From: Thermoplasmata archaeon
GTDB taxonomy: Archaea; Thermoplasmatota; Thermoplasmata; Thermoplasmatales; Thermoplasmataceae
Length of the DNA: 6,404 nucleotides
Reading direction: 5' to 3'
Assembly (NCBI GenBank): GCA_021850835.1
Contig: JAJZKS010000104.1
Span: 1 to 6,404, forward strand
In this document: positions 1-6,347 of the stretch, piece by piece
Numbering within the stretch: position 1 is the first letter of the stretch
Layout: each line of letters opens with the position of its first letter
Program-made: the position numbers and the translations under genes
Notes under the pieces: model-generated
Seen by the model: the letters and a program-made list of their open reading frames with translations, nothing else
Database searches by the model: none
What the model was told of the DNA's origin: nothing

Positions 1-1
1 C

Positions 2-937
2 GGCCTCTTTGGCGGGGCAGAATATGGCGGAGGCACAGCACTCTATGCTGAAACGGTGCCCGCAGAGAAGAGGGGGGTTATAGGGGCATTCGTTCAGAGT
101 GGCTTTGGAACAGGCTTCTTTGTTGCGGCAGGTGTTGCTGCAATAATTGGAAGCTATTACACAACTTCGCAGATAACCAGTTTCGCCTGGAGAATCATGT
201 TTTATACGACCCTAATTCCCGGAATTATAGCCCTTGTATCCAGGCTGGGAGCAAGAGAGACTCCTGTTTTCAAAGAAATGATAGAGAAAAGGGAGATTGA
301 GCGCACGCCGATATTCAAGATGATTAAGGAAGAACCCCTCCCGGTGATTTTTGCTATCTTCATAACCACTGGGCTTCTCTACATCAACTCTGGCACTTTC
401 AGCTTCTACCCCATACTCATGGGTACCGGAATCAACAATATCCCTCTTGTTGACAGCGGACTTATTCTGGTGGTGGCAAACTTAGTATCCCTCATAGGTG
501 TTTGGCTCGGAGGGTTCATATCAACCAGGATACCGGGCAGAAGGCTCGCCATGATGATATTCTCCGCACTATTCATCGTCTCGCTGTATCCCCTCACATT
601 CTATGGGGTATCCACAGATGTGACCACACTCTATGTTGTTTTCAGCATCCAGGCTTTCCTTGAGGCGATGATTTTCTCCACGCTGCCTTCCTTCCTTGCG
701 GAGAAGTTCAGCAAGAGGTACAGGTCGACCAGCGTGGGGTTCACCTACAACGCAGGCGCCATTATTGGAGGATTTGCTCCGACGTTCATTCTCCTGAGCA
801 GAAGTTCCCTTGGCCTTCTTAATGGATGGTTTTTGAACCTTGTCATAGCAAATGTTGTTCTCATATTGGGCCTGGCCCTTTCAGCTGAGACTTGGTCAAA
901 GGCAAAGGCAGGCGCGAGAGACATCATACACGACTGA
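2..937 (+). CDS. MFS transporter, metabolite:H+ symporter (MHS)-like, 5'-truncated by window edge
   Basis: This is an integral membrane secondary transporter, probably moving an organic acid or similar small metabolite with protons. The reading frame is open from the first bases, and the residues before the first possible GTG start (nt 56) already read as family sequence (GLFGGAEYGGG, then AETVPAEKRG). This is the conserved helix 4-5 region of MHS-type carriers, so the gene starts outside the window and the GTG is internal. Further signs are a RETPVFKE segment (nt 254-277) in the central cytoplasmic loop, as in KgtP/ProP-like carriers, several hydrophobic helices after it, and FLAEKFSKRYRST (nt 692-730), the usual loop before helix 11. 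The gene ends normally with TGA. It is a paralogue of the broken MFS gene at 1246-1734 and lies directly upstream of it. The substrate is unknown. Confidence 0.88.
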   Translation, partial: GLFGGAEYGGGTALYAETVPAEKRGVIGAFVQSGFGTGFFVAAGVAAIIGSYYTTSQITSFAWRIMFYTTLIPGIIALVSRLGARETPVFKEMIEKREIERTPIFKMIKEEPLPVIFAIFITTGLLYINSGTFSFYPILMGTGINNIPLVDSGLILVVANLVSLIGVWLGGFISTRIPGRRLAMMIFSALFIVSLYPLTFYGVSTDVTTLYVVFSIQAFLEAMIFSTLPSFLAEKFSKRYRSTSVGFTYNAGAIIGGFAPTFILLSRSSLGLLNGWFLNLVIANVVLILGLALSAETWSKAKAGARDIIHD

Positions 938-941
938 AATT

Positions 942-985
942 CTCTTTATTCTTAAAATTCCCTTATTCTTTACATTTCATTTACT
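942..985 (+). terminator. T-rich tract after the first MFS gene, possible archaeal terminator
   Basis: Right after the stop codon the + strand runs through repeated short T clusters (TCTTTATTCTT, CCCTTATTCTTTAC, TTTCATTTACTT) with no hairpin. Archaeal RNA polymerase commonly terminates on such T-rich stretches without a stem. The call rests on composition and position only. Confidence 0.35.
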
Positions 986-1216
986 TGATTCAGAAACGGT
1001 TAAGCAATTCCCGATATGGTGCACAATGTAGCTTTTAGAATAAAGGTTGACCCAGTGGGCCCTTTACATTCCCCTAAAAATAGTCCGTTCAACAAAATAA
1101 TAAATCGCCTGTGGTTTAATAGATAGCATCGGTGAATGAGTGTCATGGCAACCAAAATGGGCACTCCGGAACGCAACTTATGAAATAAAGTCTGGCACGA
1201 AGTAATCAGAATAGTT

Positions 1217-1224
1217 TTTTAATA
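1217..1224 (+). promoter_or_regulatory. TATA box of the broken MFS gene
   Basis: TTTTAATA is centred about 25 nt before the ATG at 1246. That is where an archaeal TATA box sits for a leaderless mRNA beginning at the start codon. There is no Shine-Dalgarno sequence before that ATG, which fits leaderless translation. The promoter looks intact although the gene is broken. Confidence 0.45.
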
Positions 1225-1245
1225 CTTTTCAACTAATGAATCTCC

Positions 1246-1734
1246 ATGGAAACTGTATCAAAAACTAATGAGGCTCAATTGAAGCCTATGTCTGTTTAAC
1301 CTGGTGCTTTAGTTGGATGGATAATGGATTCCTTTGACCTCAGCATGATGTTCTTGCTGGTTCCGGTGCTTACGGATATTTTCTTCCCTGCCAACTATGG
1401 GCTTGCAATTATAGGGCTTGGAGCATTTACACCACCACCTTCATTTTCAGTCCTCTTGGAGTTGGGGTTTTTGCTGCAATGTTGGCCTTCCTCACCACCA
1501 GCATTCCTCAGTGAGAAGTTCCCAACAAGAATCAGGAGCACCGGAGTCGGGCTTGGGTTTAATGGCGGTTTCATAATTGGAAACTGGAGCACTGTCTTCC
1601 TTCTTCTGATTGTGGCAATCGGTGCTGCCAACTTTTATGTTTATCTTGGAATATTCATAATAATAGGTGAACTGTTCATCCTGGCTTCAGCCCTTCTTTC
1701 CAAGGAAACAAAGGGAAAGGATCTCAATTTCTGA
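1246..1734 (+). pseudogene. MFS transporter pseudogene (early stop, internal deletion, frameshift)
   Basis: This is the remnant of a second MHS-like MFS transporter related to the gene upstream. From the ATG at 1246 seventeen codons are followed by TAA (1297-1299). The same frame then continues with ALVGWIMDSFDLSMMFLLVP, a typical first membrane helix of these carriers, as far as about nt 1425. Sequence for helices 2 to about 9 is missing. The next coding stretch is in another frame (about 1425-1508), reading YTTTFIFSPLGVGVFAAM and then LAFLTTSIP. From 1501 the frame shifts back to AFLSEKFPTRIRSTGVG and the last two helices, ending ETKGKDLNF and TGA. A family member needs well over 400 residues, so no working carrier is possible. 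Reading only the open frame from 1324 would give a false 136-residue protein. Confidence 0.85.
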
Positions 1735-1751
1735 GATCCTTCCATTTTTTT
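1717..1751 (+). terminator. Hairpin plus T-tract terminator at the end of the MFS pseudogene
   Basis: AAGGATCTCA (1717-1726) and TGAGATCCTT (1732-1741) form a perfect 10-bp stem with a 5-nt loop. A run of seven T follows at 1745-1751. The right arm contains the TGA stop codon of the pseudogene. The form is that of an intrinsic terminator. In archaea the T-run is usually the active part, so the role of the stem is uncertain. Confidence 0.7.
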
Positions 1752-1763
1752 AAATATTAAAAT

Positions 1764-1788
1764 CCCAAATTTTCTTTTTCTTCTTGGG
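1764..1788. terminator. Pyrimidine-rich tract with short inverted repeat between convergent genes
   Basis: CCCAA (1764-1768) and TTGGG (1784-1788) flank a run of T and C on the + strand. This lies between the end of the MFS pseudogene and the end of the DapB-like gene, which face each other. It could stop residual + strand transcription that passes the stronger hairpin at 1717-1751. On the - strand, T-rich sequence just past it (rightmost at 1745-1763) could serve the DapB-like gene. Confidence 0.3.
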
Positions 1789-1796
1789 TTGCGCCA

Positions 1797-2600
1797 TTAA
1801 AGATCCAAAAGCATGTCAAGCCCTCTTGTTAAGCCCACAAGATCCTGAACTTTCCTGACTGCCAGAAAAGTTCCCTCGATATATGGTCCTGCACCGCTTC
1901 CTCCATCATATTTAAGGACCAGCCTTTCATCGGGTTTTCCAAAGGAAACCTCAGACCCTATTATGTGCCCCGGAAGCCTTATTGAATGGACCTGGTTGCC
2001 GTTGAGTGTTGCTCCCCTGCTTTCCCTTGGCCCGATTATCCGATCAGGAGCGACATCGAAATGGGGCTTGCCTACCTTTGAAAGCCTGTATGCCAGTTCC
2101 CTCGCAGTTCCGCTGGGTGCATCAGGCTTTTCCCCGGATGCATAATCGATAATTTCCCAGCTTGGCATGTACCTTGCAGCAACTGTAGCGAAATGTAGAA
2201 GCAATGCCGCAGACAATGCAAAATTTCCCGCAGCTACCACACCAACTTTATTTTTCCTTGCGGCTGCATCTATCTCCTCGTAATCAGAATCTGTAAGCCC
2301 TGAACTGCCCACAACGCAGTGGACACCGTGCCTTATTGCAGTTAGAATATTTGATTTCACTGCATCAGCAGAAGTGTAATCGATCATCACATCAGTCTGA
2401 ATTCTGAGTGCCTCCTCTATAGAACCTGATATCATGAGGTTGTGGCCTTTTCTTCCTGTTATTTCTGAAAGGCTTTTGCCGGCATATGATCTGGACACTG
2501 CCCCTACAAGTTCCATATCTTGGGAGTCAGTTATAACGGGGGCCATAGCCTTGCCCACCCAGCCAGAAACCCCTGACATGCATACTTTAATCCTGTTCAT
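1797..2600 (-). CDS. DapB-family (4-hydroxy-tetrahydrodipicolinate reductase-like) protein with altered active site
   Basis: The 267-residue protein has the two-domain fold of DapB, the NAD(P)H-dependent reductase of the diaminopimelate/lysine pathway. Visible are the nucleotide-binding GVSGWVG (10-16), DYTS (74-77), GSSG (98-101), AAGNF (123-127), KPDAPSGTA (158-166) and the C-terminal HSIRLPG (205-211). The length is normal for the family. The catalytic HHxHK segment of characterised DapB reads YASGEK here: the lysine is kept (K158) but the paired histidines are Ala154 and Ser155, so the classical reaction is doubtful. The chosen start is the ATG giving MNRIKVCMSG, because DapB proteins begin directly with this strand and GGAGAG lies 5 nt upstream. 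An upstream ATG at 2672 would add 24 residues with no family counterpart. The gene is divergent from the DRE-TIM/CoA-transferase pair, and no other lysine genes are nearby. I see a DapB homologue; its substrate is open. Confidence 0.85.
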   Translation of the reverse strand: MNRIKVCMSGVSGWVGKAMAPVITDSQDMELVGAVSRSYAGKSLSEITGRKGHNLMISGSIEEALRIQTDVMIDYTSADAVKSNILTAIRHGVHCVVGSSGLTDSDYEEIDAAARKNKVGVVAAGNFALSAALLLHFATVAARYMPSWEIIDYASGEKPDAPSGTARELAYRLSKVGKPHFDVAPDRIIGPRESRGATLNGNQVHSIRLPGHIIGSEVSFGKPDERLVLKYDGGSGAGPYIEGTFLAVRKVQDLVGLTRGLDMLLDL

Positions 2601-2605
2601 TGGAT

Positions 2606-2624
2606 CTCTCCATGCTGGTATAAA
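2606..2624 (-). promoter_or_regulatory. Candidate ribosome binding site and TATA-like box of the DapB-like gene
   Basis: Reading the - strand, TTTATA lies at 2624-2619 and GGAGAG at 2611-2606, ending 5 nt before the ATG at 2600. The GGAGAG favours this start over the one at 2672. The TATA-like box is a little too close for a start at 2600, so only one of the two elements may be real. An alternative A/T-rich box at 2691-2699 would suit a leaderless start at 2672. Confidence 0.35.
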
Positions 2625-2691
2625 TGAATAGGTTTTTCCCACACGTGTTTCACAATTGTTTACCAAAGCCATTTTTCTAACACGTTTTAAG

Positions 2692-2699
2692 CTTTATTC
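2692..2699 (+). promoter_or_regulatory. TATA-like box of the DRE-TIM gene
   Basis: CTTTATTC lies 27-34 nt before the ATG at 2726. No Shine-Dalgarno sequence is present, so a leaderless transcript is likely. Its right end touches the inverted repeat at 2699-2715. Confidence 0.45.
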
Positions 2700-2715
2700 A
2701 AATACAGGGTATTTG
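2699..2715. promoter_or_regulatory. Perfect inverted repeat in the DRE-TIM promoter, candidate operator
   Basis: CAAATAC-AGG-GTATTTG is a perfect 7-bp inverted repeat with a 3-nt spacer. It occupies -27 to -11 relative to the ATG at 2726, between the TATA-like box and the start. That position suits a dimeric repressor which blocks RNA polymerase. In the divergent direction it lies 99-115 nt before the DapB-like start. No regulator gene is in the window. Confidence 0.55.
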
Positions 2716-2725
2716 TTTAACATGT

Positions 2726-3766
2726 ATGATAATTGACGACACTCTCAGAGAGGGGTTGCAGACTCCTGGAATGTCCTATACAGTAGATGAGAAAATCAAA
2801 CTTTCAAGGTTAATAGCTGATTCTGGAATTAAACGGGCACTTGTTTCCTATCCCTCTGCACACTGGTCGGAATCTGAAGTGACAAAGAGGATATGTTCAG
2901 ATGGCATCTTTGATGAAACTTTTGGGCTGGGCAGAACTGTCAGAAGCGATGTTGATGCAATTGCAGAAACCGGTGCAAACATATCTTTGCACCTCCCATT
3001 CCAGTTTGACGACACCGGGCCCATTTTAGATGCAGTAAAATATGCATCGAAAAAGGGCAGGTTGCTAGAAGTGAGTGTAGTGAATATTGCAAAGTACAGG
3101 ACTGATGACCTGATGAAACTGGGGAAGATGATGGAAGCTGCAGGAGCTGATGTTGTTCAGTTTCCGGATACCACAGGGCAGGCGTCCCCAAAGCTCCTTG
3201 GCGCCGTTATAAGGGAGGCCAGAAAAACCCTGAAATGCCAGATATCTGTGCATTGCCACAATGATTTGGGAGGTGCCCTTTCCAATGCCTTAGAAGGTTT
3301 GCACTCAGGGGCTGACTTTGTAGATACGTGCATTTATGGCCTTGGAGAAAGAAATGGAATATCTGATACTGCCAGTATAGGGCGCTTAATGGAGCTGGAA
3401 GGCATCCACACCGAACTTAACTATGAAAAGCTGTCCAAAGCTTATGAGGAGGTTCTTAATTTGATCCTAAAGAAGATTGGCCCAGGGCTCTTTATAGATA
3501 ATTTCCCAGTCCATGGGAAAAACACATTAGTGCATACTGCCGGTACTCATGCTGCCTCATCAGGGGTTTTCCAAGGAGCAAAGTATTCAGTAAATGTGTA
3601 TACAGGGCGTTCAATGATATCTAACATCCTGAACTCTCACGGGATCAGACTTTCAAATGAAAAACTATCTGAGCTGACAGCAGAAGTGAAGGACCAGTCT
3701 GTGAACACCGGTCTGACATTAAAGGTTGAGCAAATCCTTAAAATGGCCAGGGAAAAAATCGACTGA
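2726..3766 (+). CDS. DRE-TIM metallolyase-superfamily enzyme, homocitrate/2-isopropylmalate synthase-like
   Basis: This is a TIM-barrel enzyme of the family that joins acyl-CoA to a 2-oxoacid, or cleaves the reverse product, using a divalent metal. Key residues are visible: DDTLREGLQTPG (residues 4-15) with metal-binding Asp5 and catalytic Arg8, the metal-binding HCHND (176-180), and GLGERNG (205-211). These are features of the homocitrate/isopropylmalate/citramalate synthase branch rather than HMG-CoA lyase. HTAGTH (270-275) marks the start of the C-terminal subdomain. At 346 residues it lacks the LeuA regulatory domain of full isopropylmalate synthases and is somewhat shorter than homocitrate synthases. 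The region after HTAGTH is compact. The start is forced: no other start codon lies between the in-frame stop at 2678 and the catalytic Arg. The CoA-transferase gene follows after 19 nt, clearly in one operon. Synthase, lyase or aldolase activity cannot be told from sequence alone. Confidence 0.88.
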   Translation: MIIDDTLREGLQTPGMSYTVDEKIKLSRLIADSGIKRALVSYPSAHWSESEVTKRICSDGIFDETFGLGRTVRSDVDAIAETGANISLHLPFQFDDTGPILDAVKYASKKGRLLEVSVVNIAKYRTDDLMKLGKMMEAAGADVVQFPDTTGQASPKLLGAVIREARKTLKCQISVHCHNDLGGALSNALEGLHSGADFVDTCIYGLGERNGISDTASIGRLMELEGIHTELNYEKLSKAYEEVLNLILKKIGPGLFIDNFPVHGKNTLVHTAGTHAASSGVFQGAKYSVNVYTGRSMISNILNSHGIRLSNEKLSELTAEVKDQSVNTGLTLKVEQILKMAREKID

Positions 3767-3785
3767 ACTGGAGTTTGAAAGATCC

Positions 3786-4910
3786 ATGAGAGTTATAGAA
3801 ATTGGGCACATTGTTGCTGGCCCTACAGCGGGCCTTATCCTTTCAGATTTGGGGCATGAAGTAATCAAGGTTGAACAGCCAGGAAAAGGTGACATTTCAA
3901 GGCACCTGTCAGGGACAAGCTCTGGAACTTTTCCCTATTTTAACAGAAACAAGAAGAGCCTGACATTGAATTTTGGAACCGAAAGCGGCCGTGAAATCTT
4001 CAAGCGCCTTATCAAGACTGCAGACGTGCTTATTGACAACCTTGGCTTTGGGTCACTGGAGAGGGCAGGGCTTCCCTACCAGGAATTATCCACAATAAAT
4101 CCTGCACTTATCTACCTTTCATTGAAGGGATATGGAAGCGGGCCATATGAAGAACGCAAATCTCTAGATTATCCCATTGAAGTTCATACTGGCCTTGCAT
4201 ACATGACAGGGCTGATTGGGAGGCCTATGCGAGTTGGCACATCCATCGTAGACATTACATCTGCGATGTTTGGGGTCATTGCCATACTTGATGCTGCAAA
4301 TGCGCGAATGATATCTGGAAAGGGCAAATTCATAGATCTGGGAATGTTCGAGACTTCTTCTTTTCTCGTGGGGCAGCACATTGCATCATACCAGGTAAAT
4401 GGAAAACCCCTAAAGCCGATCAATGAGGAGGGATTTGCCTGGGCAATTTACGATTTTTTCAAAACAATTGATAACAGGGAGATATTCATCGCGGTGACCA
4501 CTGATTCCCAATGGAGGAACTTTTGCAAGGCCATCAAACTTGAATTGTGCGATAACGAAGAATATTTTACAAACGAAAAAAGATATTCAAAACGCCAGGA
4601 ATTGCTTGAAATAGTAAGTAAAGTAATTTCACAGCTTTTATATAACGACCTGGAAAAGATACTCAATGATAATAATATCGCATACGCTCTCCTTAACACA
4701 CCGTGGGATCTGCTTGATGATCCACAGATGTCCCGTAAAATGGTTTTTACTGGCCGTGGCAGCAATAAATTCCGGGTTCCCTCTATCCCAATAGAAGGTG
4801 CAAAATCGGGTGAATATCCTTTTCTTGGACAGAATACTGACGAGCTGCTAGAAGAACTGGGGTATAAGAAAGAAAATATTGAGATTTTTAAAAAAAATGG
4901 GACGGTGTAA
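3786..4910 (+). CDS. Family III (CaiB/BaiF) CoA-transferase
   Basis: The 374-residue protein belongs to the family that moves CoA between carboxylic acids through an aspartyl-CoA thioester. It opens with the typical first strand and helix (IEIGHIVAGPTAG, then LSDLGHEVIKVEQPGKGD). The expected catalytic Asp is D156 in GTSIVDITSAMFG, and D128 in KSLDYPIE matches another conserved Asp. The end, LGQNTDELLEELGY, is the standard family C-terminus, so the gene is complete. One difference is that the usual ENFRPG segment reads DNLGFG (84-89), without its arginine, which may reflect a different substrate. The ATG at 3786 is chosen, 19 nt after the upstream stop with GGAG at 3770-3773. A TTG at 3726 would add 20 residues and overlap the upstream gene. 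Family members act on oxalate, carnitine, malate, citramalate, mesaconate and others; which acid is used here is unknown. Confidence 0.88.
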   Translation: MRVIEIGHIVAGPTAGLILSDLGHEVIKVEQPGKGDISRHLSGTSSGTFPYFNRNKKSLTLNFGTESGREIFKRLIKTADVLIDNLGFGSLERAGLPYQELSTINPALIYLSLKGYGSGPYEERKSLDYPIEVHTGLAYMTGLIGRPMRVGTSIVDITSAMFGVIAILDAANARMISGKGKFIDLGMFETSSFLVGQHIASYQVNGKPLKPINEEGFAWAIYDFFKTIDNREIFIAVTTDSQWRNFCKAIKLELCDNEEYFTNEKRYSKRQELLEIVSKVISQLLYNDLEKILNDNNIAYALLNTPWDLLDDPQMSRKMVFTGRGSNKFRVPSIPIEGAKSGEYPFLGQNTDELLEELGYKKENIEIFKKNGTV

Positions 4911-4916
4911 ACCGAC

Positions 4917-6302
4917 CTAATTAGAAATTTCCTCCACCGCAATTCCTGAGGTTTGGCTCGGCCCAAGCACCAGAAGGACTGCAACACAAATTGCAACAAG
5001 CACCCATATGAATCCAAAAATCGCAGCATTTCCAAGTGGCTTGAAGAAAGCCGCGATGATTATGACCAGAACGGCTGTTGAAAACCTGCTTATGGAATAT
5101 ACAAATCCAGCCGCGGTGGTTCTTAACCTTGTGGGGAATATCTCTGCATTGTACTGGTGGTAGAAGTTGGAGAAATTCCAAAGTGAGAATGCCGCCATGA
5201 ACCCAAATCCTACAGCCTCAAAGATGTTGTTGACCACCACGAAAAGTGTGCCAAACACTCCACCGAGAATTGCGAAACCAATAATTCCCAGTCTTCTTTC
5301 TATTTTGTCAATTATGAATATATTAAATATGCTGCCCACCAGGAATCCAGAGAAAATGACAGCCGCATATCCCAGAGGATCATTCAGGTGAGTATACTGG
5401 CTCGATATAATTCCCGGTGCAAATGTTGTGAAACCATAGAAAATTCCCGACTGGAAGAACATGAAGATTATCATCATCAAGGTGGTCTTCCTTATGTCTG
5501 GGGCAAATATGTCCTTGAACCTGGATTTATTTTCAACCACAGGTGTGTTGTGGAGGAGCGGAGGGAGTTCCTTGAGGTTGTGATCCTTTTTCACAGATCC
5601 TTCTATGTCCGACATTATCTGGTCTGCTTCTTTATACCTGCCCTGAGTCTCAAGCCACCTTGGGGATTCCCTCAGCCTAAGCCTTAGAGCCCAGACGACG
5701 AATCCTGCGATACCCATTATCCATAGCGGGATCTTGAATGAATAAAGCCCTATCCCATTTGTCAGTGGGCCAACCTTGGCTGTGATAGAAGTAATATACA
5801 CAATTATGGGGGCAGCCGTAACAGCCAGTGTATAGATCATTGCGAGCCTCTTTCCTCTCTGCTGGCCCTTGAACACTTCTGTACCGTAGCTGTCTACGAG
5901 AGGGAATTCCCCGCCAACTCCGATTCCTCCAATGAAGACGAATACCGCTATCAGCTCCCAGTAAGGCATGAAGCCTGCCAATAACATGCCAGCTCCAAAA
6001 ATTAGCTGATTATACAGGAACACCATCTTCCTGCCTCTTCTGTCTGCCAGCCTGCCGAAAATGAACGACCCAAAAAATTCTCCAATGAAGAATGGGGCCG
6101 GCAGGGCATATGCAGCATATGCACCGGTTAATCCGTAGAAGGTAGCCACTAAACCTAGAATGGCTCCATTTCCTAACAGCATAAGGCTTTCTGCCCACTC
6201 GCCACTTGTGAGCATGAGCAGAAAATTCCTATGGAACTTGCTGAAGGGGAGCCTTTCAAGCCTATCGGCAACGCTTCCTTCATATTCCTTAGTCTCGGCC
6301 AT
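4917..6302 (-). CDS. MFS transporter, sugar/organic-acid:H+ symporter type
   Basis: The 461-residue protein has about twelve membrane helices and is a complete major facilitator. The loop 2-3 signature is GRLADRRGRK (83-92). ESPRWL (212-217) after helix 6 resembles sugar-porter and related symporters, a charged central loop spans about 218-272, and EIFPTRLRTTAAG (387-399) precedes helix 11. GGIGVGGEFPLVDSYG (125-140) is the helix 4 region. The start giving MAETKEYEGS is preferred because a TATA-like box lies 22-30 nt upstream and a shared promoter box falls at the same distance as for the neighbouring genes. The ATG at 6335 would add 11 residues (MLIYGIKGKCP). The gene converges on the CoA-transferase gene with 6 bp between stop codons. 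It plausibly imports or exports the acid handled by that pair, an inference from position and shared promoter sequence. Confidence 0.88.
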   Translation of the reverse strand: MAETKEYEGSVADRLERLPFSKFHRNFLLMLTSGEWAESLMLLGNGAILGLVATFYGLTGAYAAYALPAPFFIGEFFGSFIFGRLADRRGRKMVFLYNQLIFGAGMLLAGFMPYWELIAVFVFIGGIGVGGEFPLVDSYGTEVFKGQQRGKRLAMIYTLAVTAAPIIVYITSITAKVGPLTNGIGLYSFKIPLWIMGIAGFVVWALRLRLRESPRWLETQGRYKEADQIMSDIEGSVKKDHNLKELPPLLHNTPVVENKSRFKDIFAPDIRKTTLMMIIFMFFQSGIFYGFTTFAPGIISSQYTHLNDPLGYAAVIFSGFLVGSIFNIFIIDKIERRLGIIGFAILGGVFGTLFVVVNNIFEAVGFGFMAAFSLWNFSNFYHQYNAEIFPTRLRTTAAGFVYSISRFSTAVLVIIIAAFFKPLGNAAIFGFIWVLVAICVAVLLVLGPSQTSGIAVEEISN

Positions 6303-6323
6303 GGGGCATTTACCCTTTATTCC

Positions 6324-6332
6324 ATATATTAA
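6324..6332 (-). promoter_or_regulatory. TATA box of the right-hand MFS gene
   Basis: On the - strand TTAATATAT runs from 6332 to 6324, about 22-30 nt before the ATG at 6302. It fits a leaderless mRNA and supports that start over the ATG at 6335, which would itself overlap this box. Confidence 0.5.
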
Positions 6333-6347
6333 CATTATTTGTAATGT
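6332..6347. promoter_or_regulatory. Inverted repeat just upstream of the MFS TATA box, possible operator
   Basis: ACATTA (6332-6337) and TAATGT (6342-6347) are perfect 6-bp arms around TTTG. The repeat abuts the TATA box and overlaps the AACACATT box (6350-6343 on the - strand). It may be a regulator binding site; A/T-rich promoter DNA makes chance repeats fairly common. Confidence 0.4.

Larger units (their letters stand above)
938..1245. other. 308-bp intergenic stretch with no recognisable gene
   Basis: Between the two + strand MFS loci I see a T-rich run after the first gene, then mixed sequence, then a promoter for the broken MFS gene at the right end. Only very short reading frames exist: about 36 codons on + from an ATG at 1016, and about 48 on - from an ATG near 1145. 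Neither has a recognisable motif or a convincing promoter. No tRNA-like cloverleaf, CRISPR repeat or transposon end was found by eye. Confidence 0.5.

Noticed and set aside
1016..1126. 36-codon + strand frame (starts MVHNVAFRIKVDPVG) in the intergenic stretch
   Set aside because: Too short, no recognisable motif, no convincing TATA box at the right distance.
1324..1734. A free-standing 136-residue membrane protein
   Set aside because: The open frame is an artefact: it joins the first helix of an MFS carrier to its last helices through an out-of-frame segment (TPPPSFSVLLELGFLLQ...). It belongs to the pseudogene starting at 1246.
2641..2648. ACACGTGT palindrome as a separate operator
   Set aside because: It is perfect but only 8 bp long and overlaps the shared AACACGT box, so I treat it as part of that element.
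2601..2672. N-terminal extension of the DapB-like protein from the ATG at 2672
   Set aside because: The extra 24 residues precede the normal DapB first strand and contain no family sequence or clear targeting signal; the region instead holds the shared AACACGT box and a GGAGAG site. It cannot be fully excluded because an A/T-rich box lies at a suitable distance from 2672.
4448..5035. 195-codon reading frame on the - strand across the end of the CoA-transferase and MFS genes
   Set aside because: It lies antisense to two well-supported genes, is low-complexity (Ser/Leu-rich) and resembles no family I know.
5388..5687. 99-codon frame on + inside the right-hand MFS gene
   Set aside because: Shadow of the MFS coding sequence; no motif and no promoter.
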